Assembly (NCBI RefSeq): GCF_004331435.1 | Contig: NZ_SJKA01000001.1 | Span: forward strand, 833,576-897,575 | Direction: 5' to 3' | Length of the DNA: 64,000 bases | Source of the DNA: Kribbella sindirgiensis | GTDB lineage: Bacteria > Actinomycetota > Actinomycetes > Propionibacteriales > Kribbellaceae | Shown: one piece after another, positions 1-7,826 of the stretch | How the letters are laid out: each line of letters starts with the position of its first letter | How positions within the stretch are numbered: position 1 is the first letter of the stretch | Program-made: the position numbers and the translations under genes | Notes under the pieces: generated by a model | The model's input: only the letters and a program-made list of their open reading frames with translations | Told to the model about the DNA's origin: nothing | Databases searched by the model: none

Positions 1-2
1 AC

Positions 3-503
3 CCGCGTGCGGCGAGGGTTGTCGGCCTGGCCGCGTTCATCGCCGCGATCTACGGGCTGCTGGTTGTCTCCGTCCAGCGCGTCGCGCTCCGGGAGATCTC
101 CCAGGCACCGGGCTCGCCGCTCAACCACCCACTGCGTACCGACGTGCTCGACGCGATCGGCCAGCTGCTGCTCGTGGTCGTCGGCACCGGCGCGCTCGTG
201 ATGTGGGTCCGCGACGTGCTGGCCCGCCGCAAGGCCGGTGGCCGGCCGGACCCGGCTGAGCTGGCCGGTCTGCTCCTGGTCGCGGTCTCCTTCGTCCCGA
301 TCCTGGTCTGGCTGATCATGGTGCTGTCCACAGGTCTCGGTGCCAGCGACGGCGCGGTGCACCGGCTGCCCACGGCGTACGGCTGGGGTGGTTTCGGCCT
401 GCTCATCCTCGCCGTCGGCCTCCTCCTCGGGTACCGCGAGCTCAAGCCCGACGTATCGAACCCTGTGGTCAAGAGCGCCCCGGCCAAGGCTCCGTGGGAG
501 TGA
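3..503 (+). CDS. integral membrane protein, 5' end outside the window
   Basis: The reading frame is open from the first bases of the window and ends in TGA at 501-503, so only the C-terminal 166 residues are present. Three or four hydrophobic segments are visible: one near the new N-terminus (LAAFIAAIYGLLVVS), one at the start of the 144-503 part (QLLLVVVGTGALVMW), and two more (LAGLLLVAVSFVPILVWLIMV without the last residue, and GFGLLILAVGLLLGY). The tail is hydrophilic. I recognise no catalytic motif and assign no function. The stop overlaps the hydrolase start in a GTGA arrangement, so the two genes are probably translated together. Confidence 0.6.
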   Translation, partial: PRAARVVGLAAFIAAIYGLLVVSVQRVALREISQAPGSPLNHPLRTDVLDAIGQLLLVVVGTGALVMWVRDVLARRKAGGRPDPAELAGLLLVAVSFVPILVWLIMVLSTGLGASDGAVHRLPTAYGWGGFGLLILAVGLLLGYRELKPDVSNPVVKSAPAKAPWE

Positions 504-1159
504 ACGCACCCGTCGTCCTTGTGCCCGGCCTGGGCCTCGGCCCTGAGTCGTACGCGCGGACGGTCGAGCATCTCGTCACGCCGTACCACGTGGTCACCCT
601 GCCCGGGTACGGCGAACCGGCGGGCAGCCGTGAGGACCTGCATCCCCGTGCTCTCGCGGTGAGGTTGGCGGAGAAGATCCGCGAGCGGTCCGTCCTGGTC
701 GGCCACTCGGCGAGCTGTCAGATCGTCGTCGAGACCGCGATCCGCTACCCGGAGCTCGCCCACGCGCTCGTACTGGCCGCACCGACCGGCGACGTCCGGC
801 TGTCGAGCTGGGTCGACCGCGCGGTCCGGCTGGTCGGCTCGGCCATCCCGGACGCGCCGAAGCTCGTCCGGATCAGTCCGCAATACGCCCGTACGACGCT
901 GCCGTCGATCGCCCGCGCCGCGGAGGCGTCGAGGCACCACGACCTGGCTGCCGTCATGCCTGGCGTCAAGGCGCCGGTCGTCCTCGTCCGCGGCAGGCAT
1001 GACCTGATGTGTACGGCGGAATGGGTCGAACGACTCGCCGAACTCAGCCATGGAGAGGCCCGCACGCTGGACTCCGGGGCCCACATGCCGGTCGTGACGA
1101 ACGGCCCGGAGCTGGCCGCTCTCATAGAACGAGCAGCCGCTCTCCCGGAAAGTAGCTGA
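500..1159 (+). CDS. alpha/beta hydrolase
   Basis: A 219-residue alpha/beta-hydrolase fold protein. Visible features are an N-terminal strand and oxyanion region (VVLVPGLGLG), a nucleophile elbow GHSAS with Ser70, an acid candidate Asp168 in GRHDLM, and a C-terminal His195 in SGAHMPVV, which together form a plausible triad. The substrate cannot be read from the sequence. I chose GTG at 500 because it overlaps the upstream TGA as GTGA; GTG at 494 is also possible and adds two residues. It is probably co-transcribed with the membrane protein gene. Confidence 0.8.
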   Translation: MNAPVVLVPGLGLGPESYARTVEHLVTPYHVVTLPGYGEPAGSREDLHPRALAVRLAEKIRERSVLVGHSASCQIVVETAIRYPELAHALVLAAPTGDVRLSSWVDRAVRLVGSAIPDAPKLVRISPQYARTTLPSIARAAEASRHHDLAAVMPGVKAPVVLVRGRHDLMCTAEWVERLAELSHGEARTLDSGAHMPVVTNGPELAALIERAAALPESS

Positions 1160-1186
1160 CGAGTTAAACTCAGCAGCACAAACCTA

Positions 1187-1279
1187 AGCGGGAGCTCGCA
1201 CCGAGGATGCGCGGGCTGAGAGGGCGACAGCTGGGTCGCCGACCGCCTGAACCTGACCGGGTAATGCCGGCGTAGGGAG
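1187..1279 (+). promoter_or_regulatory. TPP (thiamine pyrophosphate) riboswitch
   Basis: The leader carries the hallmark THI-box blocks: GCTGAGAG near 1215, then the CCTGAACCTGA block near 1246-1256, GTAATGCCGGCGTAG at 1261-1275, and a closing GGGAG at 1275-1279. The last block lies 12-16 nt before the permease ATG and overlaps its likely ribosome-binding region. This fits the usual actinobacterial mode in which TPP binding hides the ribosome-binding site, though no terminator is obvious. The switch implies that the permease imports thiamine or a thiamine precursor. Confidence 0.9.
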
Positions 1280-1290
1280 TGGGGTCACTC

Positions 1291-2616
1291 ATGACCGATA
1301 CAGCTGTTCGTCCTGCCGGTACCACCGAGGCGCCGCTCGTTCTCACCACCGATGCGCCGCGCACGCTCGGTTTCTTCGACCAGTTCACGCTCTGGGGCAA
1401 CTTCGGCATCTCGCTGTTCGGTCCGGTGACCGGTGCGCTCGTGGCGGCGTACACCGGCTCGCTGTGGCAAGGACTGCTCGCGGTGGTCGTCGGCTGCGGC
1501 ATCGGTGCGCTGGTGCTCGGCGGCGCGGCCGTGTTCGGGTCGCAGACGGGGGCGCCCGCGATGGCGAGCCTGCGCGGTCTGTTCGGCCGCCGTGGCTCGA
1601 TCGCGCCGACCGTACTGAACATCGCGCAGAACATCGGCTGGGCGACGATGGAGATCATCGTGATCTCACAGGCCGCGGTCGCGGTCACGAGTGAGCGGTG
1701 GCGCTGGTTGTTCGTCGTACTCGCCGGAATCATCGCGACCGCGATGGCGGTCCGGCCGCTCGGCAGCGTGCGGATCCTGCGGAAGTTCATGGTCTGGCTG
1801 GTGCTGCTCGCGTCGGTGTACCTGTTCGTGCAGGTGCTCAGCAAGCCGGTGCACGCCCTGCCGCAGGACAGCGTGTTCGGCTTCTGGCCGGCCGTCGACC
1901 TGGCCGCGGCGGGCGTCGTGTCGTTCGCGCCACTGGCCGCGGACTACACGCGGCACTCGCGGACCAACAAGGCCGCGTTCAGCGGCTCCGCACTCGGCTA
2001 CGGCCTGGCGGCGATCGGGTACTACGCACTCGGTGTCGTCGCTGTGGCGACACTGGGGACCAACAGCGACGACGTGATCACCGCGCTGGTCACGCTGCCG
2101 GCCGGTGCGATCGCACTGCTGGTCCTGCTGGTGGACGAGGTCGACGAGGCGTACGCGAACGTCTACTCGACGACGATGGCCGCGCACAACCTGATCGGCC
2201 ACATCGACCGGCGGTGGATCTCGATCGCGATCGGCGCTCTCGCCACCGGTATCGCGCTGTTCATCGACCTGGGCAACTACACCCAGTTCCTGTACCTGAT
2301 CGGCTCGGTCTTCATCCCGCTGTTCGCGGTCGCGATCGCGGACTTCTTCGTGGTCAGCAAGATGAAGTGGGACGTCTCCGGTGCGGCGAAGTTCCGCTGG
2401 CAACCGACCGCCGCGTGGCTGATCGGCTTCGTCGCCTACCAGTTGGTGAACCCGGGCACCGTCTCCGGCTGGTCCCCGTTCTGGACAAAGATCCAGCAGG
2501 CGATCTTCAACGATCAGCCCGTCCCCGGCTGGCTCGGTGCGACGTACACCTCAATCATCGTCTCGATGGTGGCTGCTGTGCTGCTCGGCCGGATCGGTCG
2601 CCGGCAGGCTGCCTGA
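1291..2616 (+). CDS. cytX: NCS1-family permease, probable thiamine-precursor (HMP) transporter
   Basis: A 441-residue polytopic protein of the nucleobase:cation symporter-1 family with about 12 hydrophobic segments. The family-like N-terminal part (FTLWGNFGISL) and the GAPAMASLRGLFGRRGS stretch are visible. CytX-type NCS1 permeases take up hydroxymethylpyrimidine, and the TPP riboswitch directly upstream is the main reason for choosing that substrate over cytosine or purines. ATG at 1291 is preferred; GTG at 1279 is in frame but lies inside the riboswitch 3' end. The last 62 bases overlap the convergent antiporter gene. Confidence 0.8.
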   Translation: MTDTAVRPAGTTEAPLVLTTDAPRTLGFFDQFTLWGNFGISLFGPVTGALVAAYTGSLWQGLLAVVVGCGIGALVLGGAAVFGSQTGAPAMASLRGLFGRRGSIAPTVLNIAQNIGWATMEIIVISQAAVAVTSERWRWLFVVLAGIIATAMAVRPLGSVRILRKFMVWLVLLASVYLFVQVLSKPVHALPQDSVFGFWPAVDLAAAGVVSFAPLAADYTRHSRTNKAAFSGSALGYGLAAIGYYALGVVAVATLGTNSDDVITALVTLPAGAIALLVLLVDEVDEAYANVYSTTMAAHNLIGHIDRRWISIAIGALATGIALFIDLGNYTQFLYLIGSVFIPLFAVAIADFFVVSKMKWDVSGAAKFRWQPTAAWLIGFVAYQLVNPGTVSGWSPFWTKIQQAIFNDQPVPGWLGATYTSIIVSMVAAVLLGRIGRRQAA

Positions 2617-3775
2617 GCAGGATCAGCGCGGCGGCCGGGAACAGCAGCACCGACAGCAGCCCGGCGCAGACGAGAGCGGCGGCGGTGACCGGTGTCATCA
2701 GACCGGTCGCCACGCCGATCTGCGTCGCGGTCACGATGAACGGGAGCGACGTCGCCTGCAGCAGTGCCGTCGCTGCTGTCGCGCGAGCTCCCAGCGTCCG
2801 CACCGCGAGGTACGCCGGTACTCCGCGAACCGCTAGCAGTGCTAGCAGGAACAGCGGCACGCGGACGAGCGCGGCCGGGTCGTCGAGCAGACCTCGCAGA
2901 TCGAGCCGGAGCCCGCTCGTCACGAAGAACACCGGGATCAGGAACCCGTACCCCAAGGCCTCCAGCTTGACCCGGAAACGTGGGTGCGAGGTGGCGTCCC
3001 GGTCGACCATCCCGACCACCGCACCGGCCAGGAACGCGCCCAGGATCGTCTCCAGCCCGAACTGCTCCGCCAGCGCAACAAAAGCGACCAGCAGCACCAC
3101 AGCCGCCCGCACCCGGATTTCAGCCGTGGTGTCCTGCAGCCGAAGCAGCACCCCGCCGAGTCGCTGCGACCGTCCAGCGGTCGTGACGACCAGACCGGTG
3201 ACGACCACGAGCAGAGCGAACAAGCCAATCATCACCAGCCGCTCGCCGGCGCTGCCGCCTTCGGTCGAGAACACCAAGGAGAGCAGCAGTACGGCGGCGA
3301 AGTCGGCGACTGATGCGGCGGCGATGGTGAACTGCCCGACGCTGCCCTCGGCCTTGCCCGCGTCCTTGAGCACTGGCACGACCAGACCCAACGAGGTCGC
3401 GGACAACGTCACGGCCAGCAGGAGTGCGCTCTGCACCCAGCCGACCGCGGAGAACCCGAAGCCGACCAGCCCACCGAGCAGCAACGTCACCACATAGCCC
3501 AGAACGGCCAGCCGCAGCACCTGCCCGCGTAACCGGTGGACGTCGATCTCCAGGCCGGCCAGGAACAGCAGGAAGCCCAGCCCCAGCAGCGAAACGATCT
3601 GCAGCGGCAGGTCCACGTCGACCAGTCCGAGACCGTGCGGGCCCACCACGATCCCGGCGACGATCTCCAGTACGACGGCCGGCACCCGCAGCCGCGGGGC
3701 GAGCCCGAGCAGCAGCGGGGCGAGTAACGCGATCAGAGCGACCGCGAACAGGTTGGTGAACTCAACGTCCGGCAT
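2555..3775 (-). CDS. monovalent cation:proton antiporter (CPA2 type)
   Basis: A 406-residue membrane protein with about 12 helices and the sodium/hydrogen exchanger pattern. It shows an N-terminal bundle (LFAVALIALLAPLLLGL), FLLFLAGLEID, a central unwound-helix region (SATSLGLVVPVLKD), and the GAFLAGAVVG and FLIPVFFVTSGLRLD segments found in KefB-like proteins. It lacks the C-terminal RCK/TrkA-N domain, so it is the transport part only. The ATG lies six bases after the GGCACTGA element of an ECF-type promoter and has no Shine-Dalgarno, which suggests a leaderless, ECF-controlled transcript. Its 3' end overlaps the permease gene by 62 bases. Confidence 0.85.
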   Translation of the reverse strand: MPDVEFTNLFAVALIALLAPLLLGLAPRLRVPAVVLEIVAGIVVGPHGLGLVDVDLPLQIVSLLGLGFLLFLAGLEIDVHRLRGQVLRLAVLGYVVTLLLGGLVGFGFSAVGWVQSALLLAVTLSATSLGLVVPVLKDAGKAEGSVGQFTIAAASVADFAAVLLLSLVFSTEGGSAGERLVMIGLFALLVVVTGLVVTTAGRSQRLGGVLLRLQDTTAEIRVRAAVVLLVAFVALAEQFGLETILGAFLAGAVVGMVDRDATSHPRFRVKLEALGYGFLIPVFFVTSGLRLDLRGLLDDPAALVRVPLFLLALLAVRGVPAYLAVRTLGARATAATALLQATSLPFIVTATQIGVATGLMTPVTAAALVCAGLLSVLLFPAAALILLRQPAGDRSGRAAQQPPSRR

Positions 3776-3781
3776 ACCGGT

Positions 3782-3811
3782 TCAGTGCCGTCGACGCGGC
3801 CGGGCGTTACA
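3782..3811 (-). promoter_or_regulatory. putative ECF sigma promoter of the antiporter gene
   Basis: Read on the minus strand, TGTAACG (3811-3805) is followed after 15 nt by GGCACTGA (3789-3782). The same two blocks, 14 nt apart, occur at 5545-5517 in front of the flavodoxin/sigma/anti-sigma operon. Both copies point toward their genes. The most economical reading is a target promoter of the neighbouring ECF sigma factor, but this is inference from two copies. Confidence 0.55.
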
Positions 3812-3813
3812 GG

Positions 3814-4041
3814 TCAGCGCGGAAAGCTGCGGAACGCCTCCAGCAGCCGATCGCGGGTCTCCGCGGACAGGTCCTCGGGCTCGACCTGCCCGACCTCGGC
3901 GGCAGTACGCCGGATCTGCTCGACGTAGATCTCGCAGCCGTCGCAGAGCTCCAGGTGCTCGACGAACCGCTGTTCGGTCTCCGGATCGAGCGCACCGTCG
4001 AGGTAGGCGGTGACGAGCTCGACCAGTTCCTCACACGTCAT
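3814..4041 (-). CDS. zf-HC2 anti-sigma factor
   Basis: A 75-residue soluble protein with the zinc-binding anti-sigma signature H29-x3-C33-x2-C36 (EHLELCDGC) plus Cys3. Such ZAS-type proteins bind and hold their cognate ECF sigma factor until a signal, often thiol oxidation, releases it. No membrane segment follows, so it is probably a cytoplasmic redox-type sensor. The start overlaps the sigma gene stop (ATGA, 4038-4041), as expected for a coupled sigma/anti-sigma pair. Confidence 0.85.
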   Translation of the reverse strand: MTCEELVELVTAYLDGALDPETEQRFVEHLELCDGCEIYVEQIRRTAAEVGQVEPEDLSAETRDRLLEAFRSFPR

Positions 4042-4670
4042 GCGTCAACCCCGGTGAAGTAGCGCTCGAGCCGCCCGCGAACGGTCGCCCGCGCGCGGTG
4101 CAGCAGGACCCGCTGATTGACCATGGAGATCTCCAGCAACGCGCACACGTCCTCCGCGCCGTATCCGTCGATGTCTCGCAACGTCAGCACCACCTGCTGC
4201 CGGATCGGCAGGCTCTCGACCGCCGCGGCCACGGTCGACCGGACCTCGTGCGCGAGAACCTCGCTCTCGGTGGTCGGCCAGCGGTCCGGGAACGCGCGCC
4301 AGCCGCCCGGGTACTGGTCGCCCGGCCCCCGGAACCGCTGCGGATCGACCGTCGGCACGTGGTCCGGGACCAGGCTGGTCCACGGCACCGTCCGCTGTTC
4401 CCGGGTCGCCCGCTTGCGCGCGATGTTGACGAGGATCCGATACACCCAGGTACGCAGCGAGGAGCGGCCCTCGAAGCGCCCGATCCCCTCGAAGACGGCC
4501 AGCCAGGTGTCCTGGACGACCTCCTCGGCGCTGGCCGTGGTGGACACGAACGAGCGGGCCAGCCGCAGCATCGAGCCCGACCAGCCGTTCAGCAGACACG
4601 CGAACGTCTCCTCGTCCCCGGTTCGCAGCCCGGCGACGAGTACGTCGTCCGTCGGTACCACCACCCCCAC
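4038..4670 (-). CDS. ECF RNA polymerase sigma factor
   Basis: A sigma-70 region 2 is visible (ACLLNGWSGSMLRLARSF, then AEEVVQDTWLAVFEGIGRFE, then RTWVYRILVNIARKR), followed by a region 4 HTH (LPIRQQVVLTLRDIDGYGAE then VCALLEISMVNQRVLLHRAR). I place the start at GTG 4670 (210 aa), because the frame open to 4748 would overlap the upstream flavodoxin gene by 49 bases. It is coupled to the downstream anti-sigma gene by a 4-base overlap and follows the flavodoxin gene by 29 bases, so the three form one operon. The repeated TGTAACG/GGCACTGA motif may be its target. Confidence 0.85.
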   Translation of the reverse strand: MGVVVPTDDVLVAGLRTGDEETFACLLNGWSGSMLRLARSFVSTTASAEEVVQDTWLAVFEGIGRFEGRSSLRTWVYRILVNIARKRATREQRTVPWTSLVPDHVPTVDPQRFRGPGDQYPGGWRAFPDRWPTTESEVLAHEVRSTVAAAVESLPIRQQVVLTLRDIDGYGAEDVCALLEISMVNQRVLLHRARATVRGRLERYFTGVDA

Positions 4671-4699
4671 ATGCCGACGGTACAGCAGCACCCCCGATG

Positions 4700-5404
4700 T
4701 CAGCGGTACTCCGGGTTCTCGAAGTCGAACCGGCAGCCGGCGTCCCACTCGGACCGCTGGTTGCCGTGCGCCGGGACCCCGCCGGCGTCCTTGAGCAGCC
4801 GCGCGAAGTGCAGCAGGTTCCAGGTCATGAAGGTGGTGTTCCGGTTGGTGAAGTCGTTCTCCGGGCCGCCCGACCCCTCGTCCAGGTACGACGGACCCGG
4901 GCCGGCCTCCCCGATCCAGCCGGCGTCGGCCTGTGGGGGGATCGTGTAGCCGAGGTGCTGCAACGAGTACAGGACGTTCATCGCGCAGTGCTTCACGCCG
5001 TCCTCGTTGCCGGTGATCAGGCAGCCGCCGACGCGTCCGTAGTACGCATACTGTCCGCGCTCGTTGAGGATCGACGAGTTGCCGTACAGGCGTTCGATCA
5101 CCTGCTTGGTGACCGAGCTGTTGTCGCCCAGCCAGATCGGTCCGGCGATCACCAGGATGTCGGCCGCCATCACCTGCTCCTGGATCGCCGGCCAGTCGTC
5201 CTTCGCCCAGCCGTGTTCGGTCATGTCCGGCCAGACGCCGGTGGCGATGTCGTGGTCGATCGCACGAACCACGTCGACCTGGACTCCTTGTTTCTCGAGG
5301 ATTCGACGGCTGACGTCGATCAGTCCCTCGGTGTTGCTGACCGCGGGCGAGCGCTTGAGCGTGCAGTTCAGGAACAGCGCGCGCAGGTCGTCGTACTCGG
5401 GCAT
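4700..5404 (-). CDS. flavodoxin-family / NADPH-dependent FMN reductase-like protein
   Basis: A 234-residue protein with a flavodoxin-like fold: a first strand ending in an FMN phosphate-type loop (ALFLNCTLKRSP), AADILVIAGPIWLGDNSS in the middle, and GGCLITGNEDGVKHC later, as in NAD(P)H-dependent oxidoreductases. The start is ATG 5404, set by a good AAGGAGA ribosome-binding site; the frame continues upstream but is not needed. It heads the operon with the ECF sigma and zf-HC2 anti-sigma genes, which suggests a redox or oxidative-stress role under sigma control. Confidence 0.8.
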   Translation of the reverse strand: MPEYDDLRALFLNCTLKRSPAVSNTEGLIDVSRRILEKQGVQVDVVRAIDHDIATGVWPDMTEHGWAKDDWPAIQEQVMAADILVIAGPIWLGDNSSVTKQVIERLYGNSSILNERGQYAYYGRVGGCLITGNEDGVKHCAMNVLYSLQHLGYTIPPQADAGWIGEAGPGPSYLDEGSGGPENDFTNRNTTFMTWNLLHFARLLKDAGGVPAHGNQRSEWDAGCRFDFENPEYR

Positions 5405-5516
5405 GGTGTCTCCTTCAAAGAAGTTCGGCGTCCTGCTCGATGCAGAGCAGGGCCGGGCCGGTCGCGCCGCACAGTTCGGCGTAGGCCGCCCCTTGTGACA
5501 CGGACCGTTCGACAGA

Positions 5517-5545
5517 TCAGTGCCGGCCACCGGCCAGGCGTTACA
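5517..5545 (-). promoter_or_regulatory. putative ECF sigma autoregulatory promoter
   Basis: The minus strand reads TGTAACG (5545-5539), 14 nt, then GGCACTGA (5524-5517), matching the site at 3811-3782. It lies about 110 nt upstream of the flavodoxin start and would drive the whole flavodoxin-sigma-anti-sigma operon. Autoregulation is usual for ECF operons. Confidence 0.55.
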
Positions 5546-5758
5546 GGAAGAGAGCCCGCCATGGACGCACGGTCGCGGAAGTCAACTACGGTGTCTCACC
5601 AGGTGACGACTACCTGGCCGAGCCTTACGCGTACGTCGACCTGGACACCGCGGACCGGTGATTTCTGGAATGCCCCGTTCGGCGCCGTCCGGCCGCTCGC
5701 CGAGCTGCCCGATGTTGTCGAGTTCTTCACTATTGGCAGATCCCTGCTGGACAACTGA
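5540..5758 (+). pseudogene. frameshifted C-terminal gene remnant, family unknown
   Basis: Two overlapping frames look like pieces of one protein. Frame 1 reads HGRTVAEVNYGVSPGDDY, then LAEPYAYVDL, and stops at TGA 5647-5649 or nearby. Frame 2 continues naturally with WTPRTGDFWNAPFGAVRPL and AELPDVVEFFTIGRSLLDN, and stops at 5756-5758. Joining them near 5625-5635 gives a continuous C-terminus. No N-terminal part is present between the divergent neighbours, so this looks like the decayed 3' end of a gene. A 65-residue ORF from ATG 5561 is the formal alternative. Confidence 0.45.
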
Positions 5759-5785
5759 CCCAGAGCACCCGGAATACTGGCGGGC

Positions 5786-6469
5786 ATGCTGAACTCCGCA
5801 CTGCGTAGTCGGGCCGAGTATGCGGAACTCGGTGCCGACGGACTGGCCGCGCGTACGTCGCCCGAACGGGACGCGCTGATCGTCAAGGCGGTGCAGGAGC
5901 TGCTGGAGGGCCGCGAGTCGGTGCTCGACCTGTGCTGCGGGTACGGGCGGGTCGCGCTGCCGCTGCGTCGCGCCGGCAAGGTCGTCCGCGGGCTGGACAT
6001 CTCGCCGAACCTGCTCGAGGCCGGCCGCGCGCGGGCCGCCGAGGAGGAGCTCGCGATCGACTGGGCGATCGGCTCGATGACCGATCTGCCGTACAAATGG
6101 GACTCGTTCGACGCGGTGATCTGCCTCTGGACGGCGTTCCACGAGCTGTTCGCCGAGGACGAGCAGATCTCGACGATCTGCGAGATCTCCCGGGTGCTGA
6201 AGCCGGGCGGGATCGCGATCATCGAGGGCCCGGTCTGGGGACCGGCGACCGCGGCCGAGATCGCCAACGGGATGCGGCAGGGCCCGGAGCACCGGATCGT
6301 CACCACCGAGCACGACGACGACCGCAGCAGCGTGCACTTCATCCACGACGAGATCAGCTACAGCCGGCTCTGCGCGGCCGCCGGAATCGACGACTACAAG
6401 GTCTACAAACGCGACTGGGGCGGCCGTCGCCGGCTGATCCTGGAGATCCACCAACCGGCAACTTCCTGA
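5786..6469 (+). CDS. class I SAM-dependent methyltransferase
   Basis: A 227-residue Rossmann-fold methyltransferase with the SAM-binding motif I VLDLCCGYGRVALPL, an acidic end of strand 2 (VRGLDIS), motif II (FDAVICLWTAFHEL) and the post-II loop (LKPGGIAIIEG). The substrate is not evident. AATACT at 5773-5778 ends seven bases before the ATG and there is no Shine-Dalgarno, so it is probably leaderless. A long hairpin begins at its stop codon and a terminator follows. Confidence 0.85.
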   Translation: MLNSALRSRAEYAELGADGLAARTSPERDALIVKAVQELLEGRESVLDLCCGYGRVALPLRRAGKVVRGLDISPNLLEAGRARAAEEELAIDWAIGSMTDLPYKWDSFDAVICLWTAFHELFAEDEQISTICEISRVLKPGGIAIIEGPVWGPATAAEIANGMRQGPEHRIVTTEHDDDRSSVHFIHDEISYSRLCAAAGIDDYKVYKRDWGGRRRLILEIHQPATS

Positions 6470-6556
6470 GAGGGTGTCTGAGGACTCTGCGCCGTCGCGA
6501 GGAGATGCCGTGCCGAGCACCTCCTCGCTACGGCGCAGAATCCTCAGACACCCTCT
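6469..6556. repeat. 88-bp near-perfect palindrome with 36-bp arms
   Basis: Arms 6469-6504 and 6521-6556 pair at 34 of 36 positions around a 16-base loop that itself contains GTGC/GCAC. The left arm starts with the last base of the methyltransferase stop codon. The arms are far longer than a normal terminator needs and a separate terminator lies just downstream, so this is more like a MITE/REP-type element or a folded-back insertion-sequence end. Confidence 0.75.
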
Positions 6557-6567
6557 GACAAGTCAAC

Positions 6568-6605
6568 AGGAGCAGATCCCCACTCCACATTGGGGATCTG
6601 CTCCT
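6568..6605. terminator. bidirectional intrinsic terminator
   Basis: A perfect 14-bp stem (AGGAGCAGATCCCC paired with its complement) and a 10-base loop are followed by TATTT on the plus strand. It lies between the convergent methyltransferase and ogt genes and can serve both. Confidence 0.75.
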
Positions 6606-6648
6606 TATTTCATCGAGTCTAAATCCACTCCCGGTATTTCCGGAAAAC

Positions 6649-7215
6649 TCAGCTTTTTGCTTCGAGATTCAGCAAGAATCGTTTAGCGTCGAGCCCGCCG
6701 GCGTATCCGGTCAGTGCTCCGTTCGCGCCGACCACCCGGTGGCACGGCAGGACGACGCAGACCGGGTTCGCGCCCAGCGCGGTGCCCACGGCGCGGGCCG
6801 CCTTGGGTTTGTCGATGTCACTGGCGACCGCGCCGTACGTCGTGGTCGCGCCGTAGCTCGTGTGGGTCGGCAGATCGTTCAGCACGAGCCGCTGGAACGG
6901 TGTCGCGAGCACCAGATCCACCTCGACGTCGAAGGCCCGGCGTACACCGGACAGGTACTCGTCGAGTTGCCGTCGTACGTCGTCCAGCGGCCGGGGCTGC
7001 CGTAGTACGCGCGGGGAGACGGCGCGGGCGAGCCGGGTGGTCATCGTCTCCTCGTCCCCGAAGGAACTGGCGACAACGCGACCGCCGGCCACCGCGAGCA
7101 GCAAAGTTCCGATCGGGGTGTCGTGCAGCGTGTAGGCGACGTCGGCGTCGGGCAGGACGGGTGGCCTCAGGCCAGGTGTGTCGAGCCGGTTCAGCCGGCT
7201 CTCGAGATCAGTCAT
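6649..7215 (-). CDS. ogt: methylated-DNA--protein-cysteine S-methyltransferase
   Basis: A 188-residue suicide DNA-repair protein that moves the methyl group of O6-methylguanine to its own cysteine. The active site PCHRVV with Cys158 is clear and is followed by the GYAGGLDAKRFLL helix typical of Ogt/AGT proteins. The N-terminal domain is of usual length. Its start overlaps the end of the upstream sigma-factor gene by eight bases, so the two are co-translated, an association suggesting that repair is tied to that regulator. Confidence 0.93.
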   Translation of the reverse strand: MTDLESRLNRLDTPGLRPPVLPDADVAYTLHDTPIGTLLLAVAGGRVVASSFGDEETMTTRLARAVSPRVLRQPRPLDDVRRQLDEYLSGVRRAFDVEVDLVLATPFQRLVLNDLPTHTSYGATTTYGAVASDIDKPKAARAVGTALGANPVCVVLPCHRVVGANGALTGYAGGLDAKRFLLNLEAKS

Positions 7216-7717
7216 CGTGTACTCCGAGTTTCGTGCGCAGGGTCGCCAGCGCGTCGCTGACGAGCCGGCGCGACGCGGCGGGCGTGGTGTCCAGAGCGGC
7301 GGCCACGCCGTGGTGGTCCAGGTCGCCGACGTACTTGAGCGTGATCGCGAAGCGTTGCCGCTCCGGGAGTTCGTTGACCGCCCGCCACAGGTCGGGATCC
7401 GGCCAGGCCGCGGCCTCCGGCCCGTCGACCGCGACCGGCGGCGCCTCGTCCAGCGGGCGCTGCGGTTTCCGTGCCCGGTGGACGTCGGTCGCGCACCGGG
7501 CGGTGATGGTGAGGAGCCAGCTACGCAGGTTCTTCGCCGAGGTCAGCGTCGGGTACGCCGCGTACGCCTTCTCCCAGGCGCGTTGCGCGACGTCGTCGCC
7601 GTCCTGACCGGCCATCGCCCGCGCCAGCCTGGCAACGTCTCGCCAGTGCGCGTCGATCAGCGCCTGGAACGGCGGCAATCCGACTTTCTCCCGGACCATC
7701 ACGCCAGTAGAACGCAC
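7208..7717 (-). CDS. RNA polymerase sigma-70 family (ECF-like) factor
   Basis: A 169-residue protein with sigma region 2 (LIDAHWRDVARLARAMAG, then QRAWEKAYAAYPTLTSAKN, then LRSWLLTITARCATDVHRAR) and region 4 (LPERQRFAITLKYVGDLDHH, then GVAAALDTTPAASRRLVSDA). GTG 7717 is the longest start; ATG 7699 is a good alternative. No anti-sigma gene is adjacent, and the partner is ogt, which overlaps it by eight bases. Together they may form a DNA-damage or methylation-responsive unit, which is inference from context. Confidence 0.75.
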   Translation of the reverse strand: MRSTGVMVREKVGLPPFQALIDAHWRDVARLARAMAGQDGDDVAQRAWEKAYAAYPTLTSAKNLRSWLLTITARCATDVHRARKPQRPLDEAPPVAVDGPEAAAWPDPDLWRAVNELPERQRFAITLKYVGDLDHHGVAAALDTTPAASRRLVSDALATLRTKLGVHDD

Positions 7718-7826
7718 GGCTGCCGGGTGGTGTGAGGGAACCCGCCGTCGGCCGCCGGATGGACAGGTGGTCCGGATTCCGAGATTGTGCAGTTAGCTAG
7801 TAGACATTGATGCGAAGATAGCTGAC

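Noticed and set aside
1698..3497. 599-codon open frame on the plus strand
   Set aside because: It runs across the permease and antiporter genes in another frame with Arg/Gly/Pro-rich composition typical of high-GC shadows; both real genes have clear family signatures.
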